Of a stretch of 53,348 bases of DNA, positions 7,511 through 16,582 are shown one piece after another. The notes under the pieces are model-generated. The model was given only the letters and a program-made list of their open reading frames with translations, was not told the DNA's origin and searched no databases. Source of the DNA: Candidatus Pacearchaeota archaeon (GTDB lineage: Archaea > Nanobdellota > Nanobdellia > Pacearchaeales > GW2011-AR1); NCBI GenBank assembly GCA_018304045.1, contig JAGVWZ010000011.1:1-53348 (forward strand), given 5' to 3'. The position numbers and the translations under genes were made by a program. Every line of letters begins with the position of its first letter. The stretch's first letter is position 1.

Positions 7511-8236
7511 CTAAATCCTTTCAAAATTATCCATATAATAAGTTAATATAAGCAAATCAAATTTTTCAGTAATCTGTATTATTTCACAGTCTTTATATGT
7601 AAGTTCATAGCAATTCTTGCTTTTTCTCTCTATTTTAGTTTCATTTCCATTTTTTATAAGTATGACTGTGTTGTTAGGATAAACTTCGCAATTTGCATAG
7701 GTTATATTTTGCTCTTTTGAATATTTCTCGTCATTAGTAGCACCCTTTATATCTAATTGGGAAAATCCATTCAAGAATCTGCCAAAATTAACAATTGCAA
7801 TTGTATTATCTTCACATGGCTTTATGTCTGAGGCAACAGACACATATGTTTTCTTATTTCTTAAAACAACTAAATCTTCTTTAGAAATATTAGCCTGGAT
7901 ATATTCAAGTTCTCTAGGATCACTTCTTAAATCCAAACCATAGCTTCCAACAACATTGCCATTGTCAATTACAAGAGGTATTTTAGTTGAATAAAACATG
8001 ACTTCCCCATATTTTTCTTTTTTAAAATCCAGGTTTATATAACTGAACTTATTCACATAATTATTCATAACATAAGGAACAAGAAATACAATTGCAATCA
8101 CAAATAACATTAAAAATATAGCCAATGCTATCTGACTATTCTGTCTCTTTTTAATATCCCTTTTTTTATTTTTATCTTCAAGCTCTTTTATTATTCTTTT
8201 TCTTTCTTCATTTTCCTCAATATTTTTTTTTGTCAT
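7511..8236 (-). CDS. Membrane-anchored extracellular protein with Cys pairs (241 residues)
   Basis: I do not recognise a named family. A charged cytoplasmic N-terminus (1-33, Lys/Glu-rich) is followed by one membrane helix at about 34-57 and an extracellular part of about 180 residues with four cysteines. The pattern 'C...NNTVILIKNGNETK...C' resembles that of the upstream gene (8239-8823), and the two look like distant paralogues. Only two bases separate the genes, so they form an operon. The mature part probably forms a beta-rich, disulfide-bonded domain on the cell surface. Confidence 0.72.
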   Translation of the reverse strand: MTKKNIEENEERKRIIKELEDKNKKRDIKKRQNSQIALAIFLMLFVIAIVFLVPYVMNNYVNKFSYINLDFKKEKYGEVMFYSTKIPLVIDNGNVVGSYGLDLRSDPRELEYIQANISKEDLVVLRNKKTYVSVASDIKPCEDNTIAIVNFGRFLNGFSQLDIKGATNDEKYSKEQNITYANCEVYPNNTVILIKNGNETKIERKSKNCYELTYKDCEIIQITEKFDLLILTYYMDNFERI

Positions 8237-8238
8237 TG

Positions 8239-8823
8239 TTATACGTTCAATAATTTAAACAAAAATGCATCTGCAAATTTTGTTTGATTATTATAATATG
8301 CCCTTATGAAAACACAATTTCTATCCTGACTAATCCCTTCAGATTCATTATTTAAAGGTTCTTTGATTATAATGATATTTTCATTAGAACAGCTTTTTGT
8401 AGGTAAATCATTTTTGCATTCGCTGTTTTCAAGGCAAGCACCATTTTGTTTTAATATAAATGGATAAACATTTCTATATATTTCGTTATTCGGTTCTCCG
8501 GATTCTGTGACAAAATACAGAACTTTCTCATTATAATCAGTCAATTTTGTCTTGATTGGAACAGTTATATTTTCTAATTCCTGGGCATTATATTCTGTTG
8601 CAAATTCCTGATTTTGAAGGATAAATTTCCAATAGATTCCATCTCTGATAAACTTAACTCCTTTATATTCAACAGAACCAGAACTTCCAGAATTTCCTTC
8701 ATTATTCATTATAGCATATCCTCCTGTGCTTAAAATCATTAATCCCACAAGAATAATTCCAATTATAAGCTGATTTCTTTTAGACTTTTTTTCAATTTCT
8801 CTCTTTGTTTCTAGTTTTTTCAT
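8239..8823 (-). CDS. Membrane-anchored extracellular protein with Cys pairs (194 residues)
   Basis: This is the first gene of a two-gene operon. It has a Lys/Glu-rich N-terminus, a membrane helix at about 19-38, a Gly/Ser linker (NSGSSGS) and an extracellular domain beginning 'YKGVKFIRDGIYW'. Four cysteines lie in the C-terminal half, with 'SCSNENIIIIKE' matching the equivalent region of the next gene. No enzymatic motif is visible. The long perfect palindrome at 8848-8877 lies just upstream of its start. Confidence 0.72.
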   Translation of the reverse strand: MKKLETKREIEKKSKRNQLIIGIILVGLMILSTGGYAIMNNEGNSGSSGSVEYKGVKFIRDGIYWKFILQNQEFATEYNAQELENITVPIKTKLTDYNEKVLYFVTESGEPNNEIYRNVYPFILKQNGACLENSECKNDLPTKSCSNENIIIIKEPLNNESEGISQDRNCVFIRAYYNNQTKFADAFLFKLLNV

Positions 8824-8847
8824 TAGAAATATTAGATTTTATTCATT

Positions 8848-8877
8848 TAAAAATCTTCTGAATTCAGAAGATTTTTA
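8848..8877. repeat. 30-bp perfect palindrome
   Basis: The two 15-base arms are exactly complementary around a central GAATTC, with the arm reading TAAAAATCTTCTGAA. It begins 25 bases beyond the start of the minus-strand gene at 8239-8823. As RNA it could form a long hairpin; as DNA it could be an operator. Related but shorter hairpins with AAATC...GATTTAAA occur in other gaps (14369-14390, 39809-39830, 41946-41967). Confidence 0.6.
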
Positions 8878-9069
8878 TTAATATAATGAATTATAGATTT
8901 GGATTTTCTACTAAAATATAGGTAATCTGTAATTTAGTTTAGAAGTTTACATGCTTACTTCTTTAATATGGATACTATTAATTTATACTGTATGATAATA
9001 AATATTCTTTTTATCAACTAACTCTCACTTTTTAACAAAGCTGACAAACAAACTTATCAGTAAACCATA

Positions 9070-9101
9070 AAATAAAAATAAAAAAATAAAAAAATAAAAA
9101 T
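9070..9101 (-). terminator. T-rich terminator of the S-layer gene
   Basis: On the minus strand this is a 32-base tract of T runs (five to seven) broken only by single A residues, beginning six bases after the stop codon of the S-layer gene. It is the strongest terminator-like tract in the window, in keeping with a highly transcribed gene. Confidence 0.65.
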
Positions 9102-9107
9102 TTATCC

Positions 9108-11462
9108 TTAACTTAATGCAGGACCTATTTCTTCAGCACCAACATCAGTTGAAACTGTTCCAGTTATTAGTTTAGCTAATGCAGCCTTTGTATCGTCAGC
9201 ATTATAACCAGCAACTAGAGTAGCAACCTTAGCAGCGTTGTATGGAGATGTATATGTTTTTACCATATATTTTCCAGCAACAACAGCAGAGTTAGTTGTC
9301 TTAGCTGTGAAAGCAGGACCACAAATTGGATCACTTGTTCCACCAAGCAGTTTAATAGCTACTTGATTTACACAACTTCCTCCAACAACTATAATATTCA
9401 AGTTTTCAAAAGATGTTTTCTCAGTGTCCTTAAATATTTTGACACTTGAGTCTCCACCTACTGTAGCACTTGAAGTTGTTAAAAAGAAATTACCATAAGC
9501 TTCTTCACCATGATATGTTATTGTAACACTATCTTGGTCTCCGCTTGTTTCTTTAAGATAACCTGTTGCAAGAGCAGAATAAACATAGTTTTGGTATGCT
9601 TCTGTGTCTTCAACTTCAGTTTCTGTTCCAGAATTAGCAGGAAGCATAGTTACACTTGTTACTTGAACTTCTGGTGTAGTAGTCCACCCAACTCTAACTG
9701 TTATATTCTTACCACCAACAGTACCAGGAACACCCCCTTTGTTTTCGTTTTTATCTTCTTCAGAAAAAACAATATCAAAAGTGGCATTATTATGTCCTGC
9801 AGGTTGATACTCTTCAGTAGTTACATTGATTGCTCCTGCAGCCACTGAATTATTAGTACCTAAGTAAGGCAAGTAAACAGCTATTCCTTCTTTTGAATAA
9901 AGCTTGTTAAAGTTTGTATTTGTAGAAGCAGTTAAATTAACTTGCTTTTCTGTATAGTTAAGCGAATTAATTGTTAGTTCAACATTTCCCCAGGAAACAA
10001 CTGAACCATTAACAGCATCTTTTTTACCCAAAGTATCTGACCATGCTCCATTATCCCTACACTTGATAGTTGTTTTGTTTAAACTGTCTTGATAAGTAAA
10101 TGTAGCAGTACATAGATAAGATTCAGCATCTTTTCCATCTGACCAAGATACAACGAAATGTTCATCAGTATCTCCATCAAAAATAATACTAGGTGTATTA
10201 CTTGTTCTTAATCTTTTTGTAGATTCACTTCCAATTCCAGCAAAAACTCCAGTTGAATTACCATATAACAAGGTTATTGTTTCTTCAGAATCTTTTAATG
10301 GGAATTTATCTAATACAATTTTATAATTGCCACTTGGTTTAACAGCAATTTTTTCATTTGCAGCAGTAGTAATCCCACCATAAGATAACTTTATTGATTT
10401 AAATCCAGGTAAAGTCAATGAAGCTCCATCAGCAGCAAAACCATCAGTATCTGTCTTCCATACTAATTTGATTTGACTTATCTTGTTAGCAGTAGTGTTG
10501 GTTATAAAACCAGTTAATCCTGATATTGAATCATCGTTTAATTCAACAAGAGAGTTATTAACTATTTTTAATTTACCTGCACCAATACTAATTTCAGCAG
10601 AGCCAATAGTTCCAGCAACATCCCTCATATTGATTTCTCTTACACCTAAGTAAGAACCATCACTTAATTTTTGTGTTTCAGCAGCACCTAACTTATTAGT
10701 TGTTTTGCCATCCACAATAAACTTTACATAAGGAGTACCAGCAGTTCCACTTAAAGATTCTATTTGTATAGAATAAATTTTAGAACCAACTGTTACTGTT
10801 TGAGCTTCTCCTTCTTTTACAGTTACTTTTTCAGCAGCATCAAGCAATGTTATAGATGAACCTTCTGATTGAGCTAAAATGTAATAACTTTTTCCCAACA
10901 TTTCAATTTCAGCAGTTGGCATATCAGCAGCTAAAGGGCTACTTGTGAAGTCTAATGTATAGTTTAATACATTATTTGCAGAAGCAACTTTAATACCTAA
11001 TGAAGGTATTTCATCTTTATAGTCACTATCTTCAAACATCTCATAGCTCAAATTTGCTAATAACAATTTTTGTGTATAATCAAAGTCATCATTATCATCA
11101 TCAGTAAATACGCCATCTTTCAGCATAATTGGAAGATTATCATCAGTAACAGTTCCAGAAACAACATCCCTTATACCATTTCCAAGTTGGAAAGCAGTTG
11201 AAGGTTTTTTTAACTGGTAGCTTTCACCACCACTTACTGTTGCAGTACCTGCAGTTACAGTTACTTTACTGTTCAAATTTGTTACCAAATCAGCAGCAGC
11301 CAAAGTATCCACACTCTGAGAGCTTCCCACTACTATTGCAACATCAGCAGCCCCACTTTTTACATAAGGTGCAGGATATGCAGCAGCAGCAAATCCAATT
11401 GTACTTGAAAGCATAACAACACTAGCTAATACCGAAGCTATTTTTTTATAATTAAATTTCAT
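9108..11462 (-). CDS. Methanococcal-type S-layer protein
   Basis: The 784 residues have a signal peptide at 1-27 (cleavage near FAAA). The mature protein begins 'YPAPYVKSGAADVAIVVGS', the typical opening of the MJ-type S-layer family. A long Thr/Ser/Asp-rich beta-domain region follows. Near the end comes 'AKVATLVAGYNADDTKAALA', a recurring element of this family. There is no C-terminal membrane helix. A strong AAGGAGG lies about ten bases before the ATG, and the gene has a long upstream region and a strong T-rich terminator, all fitting an abundant surface-lattice protein. It is likely the main S-layer subunit. Confidence 0.85.
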   Translation of the reverse strand: MKFNYKKIASVLASVVMLSSTIGFAAAAYPAPYVKSGAADVAIVVGSSQSVDTLAAADLVTNLNSKVTVTAGTATVSGGESYQLKKPSTAFQLGNGIRDVVSGTVTDDNLPIMLKDGVFTDDDNDDFDYTQKLLLANLSYEMFEDSDYKDEIPSLGIKVASANNVLNYTLDFTSSPLAADMPTAEIEMLGKSYYILAQSEGSSITLLDAAEKVTVKEGEAQTVTVGSKIYSIQIESLSGTAGTPYVKFIVDGKTTNKLGAAETQKLSDGSYLGVREINMRDVAGTIGSAEISIGAGKLKIVNNSLVELNDDSISGLTGFITNTTANKISQIKLVWKTDTDGFAADGASLTLPGFKSIKLSYGGITTAANEKIAVKPSGNYKIVLDKFPLKDSEETITLLYGNSTGVFAGIGSESTKRLRTSNTPSIIFDGDTDEHFVVSWSDGKDAESYLCTATFTYQDSLNKTTIKCRDNGAWSDTLGKKDAVNGSVVSWGNVELTINSLNYTEKQVNLTASTNTNFNKLYSKEGIAVYLPYLGTNNSVAAGAINVTTEEYQPAGHNNATFDIVFSEEDKNENKGGVPGTVGGKNITVRVGWTTTPEVQVTSVTMLPANSGTETEVEDTEAYQNYVYSALATGYLKETSGDQDSVTITYHGEEAYGNFFLTTSSATVGGDSSVKIFKDTEKTSFENLNIIVVGGSCVNQVAIKLLGGTSDPICGPAFTAKTTNSAVVAGKYMVKTYTSPYNAAKVATLVAGYNADDTKAALAKLITGTVSTDVGAEEIGPALS

Positions 11463-11700
11463 TATTTTTTAACCTCCTTTCATCAATATAAAAAATTACT
11501 TTATCCAAAGATCACTTCTTTGAATCTTTTTAACTGAAGTCGCTATTTGAAAAACTGTTTAATCTTGTTTATTACCCTTAAGGTAATATCAGACTATATC
11601 AAAATTAGTTTAAAAAGCTTTCTACATTTTATTCAATATTTTCTAAAAAATTACCTCTTTTTTAGGGTTTTATTTATAAAGCTTTTGGTGTCATTTATTT
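11463..11700 (-). promoter_or_regulatory. Long leader and promoter region of the S-layer gene
   Basis: The only good TATA-like boxes on the minus strand are CTTTATAAAT at about 11673-11682 and TTTTTAAAC at about 11609-11617. The 5' UTR would thus be about 190 or about 125 bases, unlike most genes here, which look leaderless. Within the leader is the hairpin TATTACC-CTTAA-GGTAATA at 11570-11588. A long structured leader suggests control of translation or mRNA stability. Confidence 0.45.
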
Positions 11701-11892
11701 AAGGTATCTAAGAAAAAGGTTTTAGTTTAATAACCTGAATAAACAAAAATAACATTGATTATGAATAGGGTTTATTTTTAAACATATATTGAATAATCTA
11801 ACCAGTAAGAAAAATATACATATCCTATATATATGGAAAAATTTATATAGTATTGCTACTTTTATAGAATATAAAATATCATTTTATTAACA
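11701..11892 (+). promoter_or_regulatory. Promoter side of the winged-helix gene
   Basis: The rest of this 430-base divergent gap is AT-rich. A TATA-like TTTATAGA begins about 32 bases before the ATG at 11893, and a second box, TTTATATAG, lies about 24 bases further upstream. No gene or clear repeat is seen. Confidence 0.4.
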
Positions 11893-12243
11893 ATGGCAAA
11901 GCAAACCAAGGACATTTCCATATCAATAACAGAGAAAGAAGGAACCTTTTCCTCAATTTTCAGTAAAATAAGGGGAGAAAATAAAAATTCAGAAATATCT
12001 ATGTTAAGGCATCTCTTAAGCAATGAAAAAGCAAGACTTTTGCACATAGCAAAAACAAAACAACCTGATTCAATCTACAAATTAGCAAAGCTTCTTGGAA
12101 GAGACTTTAAATCAGTACGCCATGACATAAGAATCTTAGAAAAATTTGGATTTATTGAGCTTATTTCTAGCCATAAAAAAAACAGAGAATTGCTAAGACC
12201 AGTGGTTGATGCAAGCAAGGTGATAATAACAATAAACCTGTAA
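11893..12243 (+). CDS. Winged-helix DNA-binding protein, HVO_A0114-like
   Basis: This 116-residue protein resembles the HVO_A0114 family of archaeal winged-helix regulators, often found as single regulators or toxin partners. The helix-turn-helix spans about residues 48-95: 'ARLLHIAKTKQPDSIYKLAKLLGRD' (split here by the recognition turn), then 'FKSVRHDIRILEKFGFIEL' as recognition helix and wing. A beta strand 'KVIITINL' closes the protein. No toxin gene is next to it. The lipase-like gene follows after 38 bases with its own TATA box. Its position divergent from the S-layer gene makes that promoter a possible target. Confidence 0.78.
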   Translation: MAKQTKDISISITEKEGTFSSIFSKIRGENKNSEISMLRHLLSNEKARLLHIAKTKQPDSIYKLAKLLGRDFKSVRHDIRILEKFGFIELISSHKKNRELLRPVVDASKVIITINL

Positions 12244-12281
12244 AAGTTACATTTTTATATATACTTTTTCTAATATAGGTC

Positions 12282-14315
12282 ATGGAAAAAAAGAAGCAAC
12301 CCAAAATTAAACTATTTTCCCCTAAAAAACTCTTATTTATCCTATTCTTACTAATAATATTGTTATTTTTATTTTTATTTGGAACAAAAATATACTTGTT
12401 CTATAATCTTCTAATAGGAAATGATGTTCTAGTAAGGGTTAACTTAGATAAGGAAAATCTGTTTTTATCCCATGACCAATCAGACTCAATAAAAATTAAA
12501 ACAGATATAATAGCCAATCCTTTTTGCACTGTTTACTGCAACTATACTTTTGCAGATTTAAGCTATAACCAAACAATAAAATCAGATAGTTTTTCATTAA
12601 AAACAATAAGTCCAATAACCAATGAGTTTACTCTGACTTCTCCAAAAACAGGCAAAGGCCAAAAATTATACAGATTTGAAATCAATTGCAATAGTAAAAA
12701 AACCTATTTATGCGATACAACAGAAGAAATCAAATCAAGAACACTTCTTATAACTCTTAATTATAATCTTACATCTGAAGAAATAGAATTCAAAGAAATG
12801 TCTAAAAATAAATTAATTTCAATGTTAGACTTATTAGAAGACATAATTCTCAATCAAATCAATTTTGAAAGCATAATAACTAAGTTCAATAATTCAGTAG
12901 ATTCTTCAACAATAAATAAATCCAATTATGTAAAAACCTCAGTAATAGAACTCAATTCTTCAATTTTCAATGCAATCTTTCTTTGGCAAGCCCAAGATTA
13001 TGAATCTTTGCAACAAGGATTGCCAAAATTATCAGAACTAGTTAACAGCACTTCTGTTAGCTTTAATTTACTTAAGTCTGAGATTTCAAACTTAATTTAT
13101 GACTATAATTATCAGATAAACCAGACAAACAAACTAAGGCAGAGAATAGCATTATTATCAACATCTAACTTTACAATGGAAAATATAACTGAAAATATCA
13201 GTTTGCCTAAGATTATTGCAGATTTCAATAATCTATCACTTTACTTTGATAATATATCAATAAATAATAGAAAAATCCTGATTTTTAGTCTAGAAAATAA
13301 AACATCTGAACTAGAAAAAATAAAAACTTCTAATGTTTCAAATGTTTCTGAAACAATACTTATATTCAACAGAACAATCATAATTATACCTCCAATAAAT
13401 TCAACAACCCCCATTATCATAAATGAACCAACTGAAAAATGCTGTTTATTTGGTAATTGCAAAGATTGTTGCGATGACACTTGTTCCAATAATCCATCAA
13501 AATTTCCAGTTGTCTTTATCCATGGTCATAAATTCAATAATGATATTTCTGCAGATTCTAATCTTCATGCTTTTGAAGACATTCAAAAAAAATTAGAAAC
13601 AGACTACATTAATGCAGGTTCTGTTTTTGTTTCAAAAAATAGCATTCCTGGAATATGGGGGAAGGCAAATTATCCCGTAACAATAACAACTAGCTATTAT
13701 TTTGATACTTTAATAGAATCAAAAGGAGAAACAATATTAGAATCTCAGCAAGACAGCCTAGACACCTATGCCTTAAGATTGAATGATTTAATAAAAGAAA
13801 TTAAAAAAAGAACAGGAAGAGACAAAGTAATAATAGTGAGCCACAGCATGGGCGGGCTTGTTGCAAGAAAATATTTGCAGATATTTGGGGAAAAAGATAT
13901 CTATAAATTAGTATTAGTAATGGTTCCAAATAAAGGCATATCAGGAGATATTTTAACCTATTGTAGTATTCTTGGGTCAAAAACCGAGTGCAATGACATG
14001 AACAAAGACAGTTTGTTCATGAATAAATTAAATAATGCAGATACTCCTAAAATACCTGTTTATAATATCATTGGAATTGGATGTGATATGGATGGAGAAC
14101 AAGGAGATGGTATTGTAAAAAATTCTACTGCCTATTTAGACTGGGCAAAAAACTATTATCTAACAGGAACTTGTGATAATAGGAGATTTGAGTATTTTCA
14201 TACAGAAATAACAAATCCAATAAAATATCCAGAATTCCTAAATATTATAAAAAAATTATTAAATACAACTGATTCTAATTCCATGGTTATCAGTAATAGT
14301 TCTGTAAGTTTATAA
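12282..14315 (+). CDS. Membrane-anchored lipase-like alpha/beta hydrolase
   Basis: The 677 residues start with a signal anchor at 16-40. An Asn-rich stalk of about 340 residues with coiled-coil tendency follows. A short Cys-rich knot (about 386-401, seven Cys) leads into an alpha/beta-hydrolase domain from about 406. Lipase features are the oxyanion strand 'VVFIHGH' (410-416), the nucleophile elbow SHSMGG with Ser522, the likely acid Asp609 in 'EQGDGIV' and the catalytic His640 in 'EYFHTE'. It resembles PGAP1/lipase class enzymes acting on esters. It is predicted to face outside the cell, held on its stalk. A TATA box begins 28 bases before the ATG. Confidence 0.82.
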   Translation: MEKKKQPKIKLFSPKKLLFILFLLIILLFLFLFGTKIYLFYNLLIGNDVLVRVNLDKENLFLSHDQSDSIKIKTDIIANPFCTVYCNYTFADLSYNQTIKSDSFSLKTISPITNEFTLTSPKTGKGQKLYRFEINCNSKKTYLCDTTEEIKSRTLLITLNYNLTSEEIEFKEMSKNKLISMLDLLEDIILNQINFESIITKFNNSVDSSTINKSNYVKTSVIELNSSIFNAIFLWQAQDYESLQQGLPKLSELVNSTSVSFNLLKSEISNLIYDYNYQINQTNKLRQRIALLSTSNFTMENITENISLPKIIADFNNLSLYFDNISINNRKILIFSLENKTSELEKIKTSNVSNVSETILIFNRTIIIIPPINSTTPIIINEPTEKCCLFGNCKDCCDDTCSNNPSKFPVVFIHGHKFNNDISADSNLHAFEDIQKKLETDYINAGSVFVSKNSIPGIWGKANYPVTITTSYYFDTLIESKGETILESQQDSLDTYALRLNDLIKEIKKRTGRDKVIIVSHSMGGLVARKYLQIFGEKDIYKLVLVMVPNKGISGDILTYCSILGSKTECNDMNKDSLFMNKLNNADTPKIPVYNIIGIGCDMDGEQGDGIVKNSTAYLDWAKNYYLTGTCDNRRFEYFHTEITNPIKYPEFLNIIKKLLNTTDSNSMVISNSSVSL

Positions 14316-14447
14316 TATTTAGGTATAACAATTACTAATCTAATGTGTTCTAATCTGATAACTCTTAAAAATCCAAATCAATGAGGATTTAAAATAATTT
14401 ATGAATTAATAAAATGATACGATTTATTAGAGATGTAAGTTAACAAC

Positions 14448-15020
14448 TCACTCATTAAATGAACCATCACTAGCTTCTTTTACACTATCTGCTTCACTTG
14501 CTTTGCAAACAAGCAAATCAACACTAATAACTCCTGAACTATAGGTTCCAAGTGTAACAATATGGCTTCCACCTTCAACAGAACCACAATTAGTAAAAAT
14601 ACCCTTATTAATATCACTTATCATTCTAACAGGAGCCCTGTTTGTAATTCCTCTGAAATAAATGCTTAAATTATATGCCTTATTTTTAAATTCTTTTCCA
14701 GGTTTTAGACTTTCATCAAGAGCTTTTTTTAAATTTGCATCAAGTGCATCACAAACCAATCTACCATCTAAACATTTTTTATTAGAATCTTTATCACAGT
14801 CTGTTATCAAAACCTCAACTTCCCTAGGCTCATTATTAGTAGAATAACAATCAGTAGTATAATACATTGTAGCCTGCAATAGATTAGACATTAAATCACT
14901 CTGACTATTGCTGGATTTATTAACAAAAAGAACTAAAAATATAAGCCCTATAATGCTTACTATAATTACAATTAAAACAAATCCAACCATTTCATGCTGT
15001 GCTTTTTTATTTTTTATCAT
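14448..15020 (-). CDS. Pilin-like anchored protein, quartet gene 4
   Basis: The 190 residues begin MIKNKKAQHEMVGF and continue into one hydrophobic helix at about 11-33. This matches the class III (type IV pilin) pattern: basic residues, a small residue, a Glu a few positions later, then a long hydrophobic stretch. The extracellular part has five to six cysteines. The ATG overlaps the stop of the preceding gene by one base (TAATG), so translation is coupled. Pilin-type processing is inferred from the N-terminus only; the body matches no family I know. Confidence 0.68.
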   Translation of the reverse strand: MIKNKKAQHEMVGFVLIVIIVSIIGLIFLVLFVNKSSNSQSDLMSNLLQATMYYTTDCYSTNNEPREVEVLITDCDKDSNKKCLDGRLVCDALDANLKKALDESLKPGKEFKNKAYNLSIYFRGITNRAPVRMISDINKGIFTNCGSVEGGSHIVTLGTYSSGVISVDLLVCKASEADSVKEASDGSFNE

Positions 15021-15568
15021 TATGTTTTGCTTTTTGGATTTTTATATTCTGTTCCAGCTACAATCATTCCTATTTCACATTTATCATAACTTCTTCCTTG
15101 AAGATTTCCAAAATCCTGATATTCTTTTCTGCAAAAAGCAATAAAATTTGAAGATGCAATTTCTCCTGCAACTTTTTTGTCATAAATAGTTATTAAATCA
15201 CAGTTTGGATAATTTGCAATAGAGCATTTAATCATTTGATTATAGCCTTTATTAAAAGCAGAATACCTTGTTATTATTCTAAGACTTGTAAATGGCCAAA
15301 ATTTTACATAGTTAGTTTTATTTATTAAAGATATTGCCTTATCACCATCAATGCAGTTTGACTTAGAGGAAACACAGCTGAATTCAGGAGAATCAGCAAG
15401 AGCAACCATTGCCCCAAATGTTTTTTGATCAGCAAGCCTATTAGCTTCTTTATAAATGCCAGAATACAATATTCCCATTCCAATTAATCCAACTAATGAG
15501 AAAAATAACACCACCCCCACTAGCATAAACGCCATTTCCTGTATTCTTAATTGAGATTTAATATTCAT
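15020..15568 (-). CDS. Pilin-like anchored protein, quartet gene 3
   Basis: I chose the ATG at 15568, 16 codons inside the longest frame, because it gives a standard N-terminus (MNIKSQLRIQEMAF) and an 11-base overlap with the preceding gene. One membrane helix spans about 12-34, preceded by a Gln-Glu pair as in type IV pilins. The extracellular domain of about 145 residues has several cysteines (SCVSSKSNC, CSIANYPNC). The end overlaps the next start by one base. Function is unknown; a minor pilin or pseudopilin role is the best guess. Confidence 0.68.
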   Translation of the reverse strand: MNIKSQLRIQEMAFMLVGVVLFFSLVGLIGMGILYSGIYKEANRLADQKTFGAMVALADSPEFSCVSSKSNCIDGDKAISLINKTNYVKFWPFTSLRIITRYSAFNKGYNQMIKCSIANYPNCDLITIYDKKVAGEIASSNFIAFCRKEYQDFGNLQGRSYDKCEIGMIVAGTEYKNPKSKT

Positions 15569-16571
15569 TTTTTTCTTGATTTTTATAAAGTTTGCATCCA
15601 GGGTCTGCACCTTCATTTATTGAATCAATATCTTCTGAAACCTTTGCAAGAATAGCTAAGTCTGCAGAAGAACTAAGTGTCTCTGCTCCAGTTATAAGTT
15701 GGTTTAATTTAGGTGCAACATTAGACTCACAGTTCTTTCTTTTAATTATTTCTATTTTATCCAAATAAATAGGCCCGAGTTGATTAAGTTTGTTCATAAG
15801 TCTTTTAACATTGCATTCATAGATTTCAGGTGAAGAAAATATTGCAGCATAGATAAGATTGCCATAGTAATACATTTTAACATCTTCTTTTATAACATAT
15901 TTTCCAGAAGTTGAAACCACAATATCACATTCAGCATTATTAGAAAAACAAACCCTCACCCCCTCACAAGCAGTGGTTTTATTTGGAAATAAGACATTAT
16001 TTAATTGCAATTGCTGTAAATCATTTTGAAGCTGTGCAGGAGCATCATAAAAACAATAATCTCTGTCTGAAAATATTATTAAATCTGCAATATGAAATGG
16101 CATAAAAAATCCAACAGAAAAAGGATAAAATCTCTTTCCCCTAAGTTGATTTTCAGTAAAAATATATTTGCTCCTTATTGCAACAGAGTAACCTATTTCA
16201 GAAGTCCTATCATTAAACATAATATCTGATGCAGAAACTGTTTGTTTTCCAAAAGGAAGCTCTAATTCAGCAGAACATCCAAAATACAAATTAGTATCAG
16301 TTCTGAATTGAAGTTCAGGAGGTTTTACTCCTGCTGCAAGTCCTGCTTCCCATGTTTCAAGTATATTTACAAAATTTTTAGCATTTAATGTATTTCCAAC
16401 AATAGATCCTGAATTTACTAATCTTCCAGCAGCATATATTGCTAAAAATAAAATAAAGCCGCCTGCAACAATTGCAAATAACCAATTAAAACCCATTTCA
16501 ATTCCTTTTTTATTCCCGCTGTATATTGGAATTAAATATCCAGAATTTGCATATCTTTTTTTTATTCTCAT
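15558..16571 (-). CDS. Pilin-like anchored protein, quartet gene 2
   Basis: This is the largest of the quartet (337 residues). The basic N-terminus ends NKKGIEMGFNW, with KKG at 21-23 and Glu at 25, followed by a membrane helix at about 29-50. This is a plausible prepilin peptidase site. The extracellular domain contains two or three beta-rich blocks and several cysteines (DYCFYD, TACEGVRVCF, ECNVKRL, NCESN). It starts 11 bases after the preceding gene's stop and overlaps the next gene. I do not recognise the extracellular domain. Confidence 0.68.
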   Translation of the reverse strand: MRIKKRYANSGYLIPIYSGNKKGIEMGFNWLFAIVAGGFILFLAIYAAGRLVNSGSIVGNTLNAKNFVNILETWEAGLAAGVKPPELQFRTDTNLYFGCSAELELPFGKQTVSASDIMFNDRTSEIGYSVAIRSKYIFTENQLRGKRFYPFSVGFFMPFHIADLIIFSDRDYCFYDAPAQLQNDLQQLQLNNVLFPNKTTACEGVRVCFSNNAECDIVVSTSGKYVIKEDVKMYYYGNLIYAAIFSSPEIYECNVKRLMNKLNQLGPIYLDKIEIIKRKNCESNVAPKLNQLITGAETLSSSADLAILAKVSEDIDSINEGADPGCKLYKNQEKNEY

Positions 16572-16582
16572 GTTAAATATGA

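Noticed and set aside
9510-9848. 112-codon frame opposite the S-layer gene
   Set aside because: Antisense to an obvious coding region, rich in Cys/Ser/Phe as typical of shadow frames here, with no start signals.
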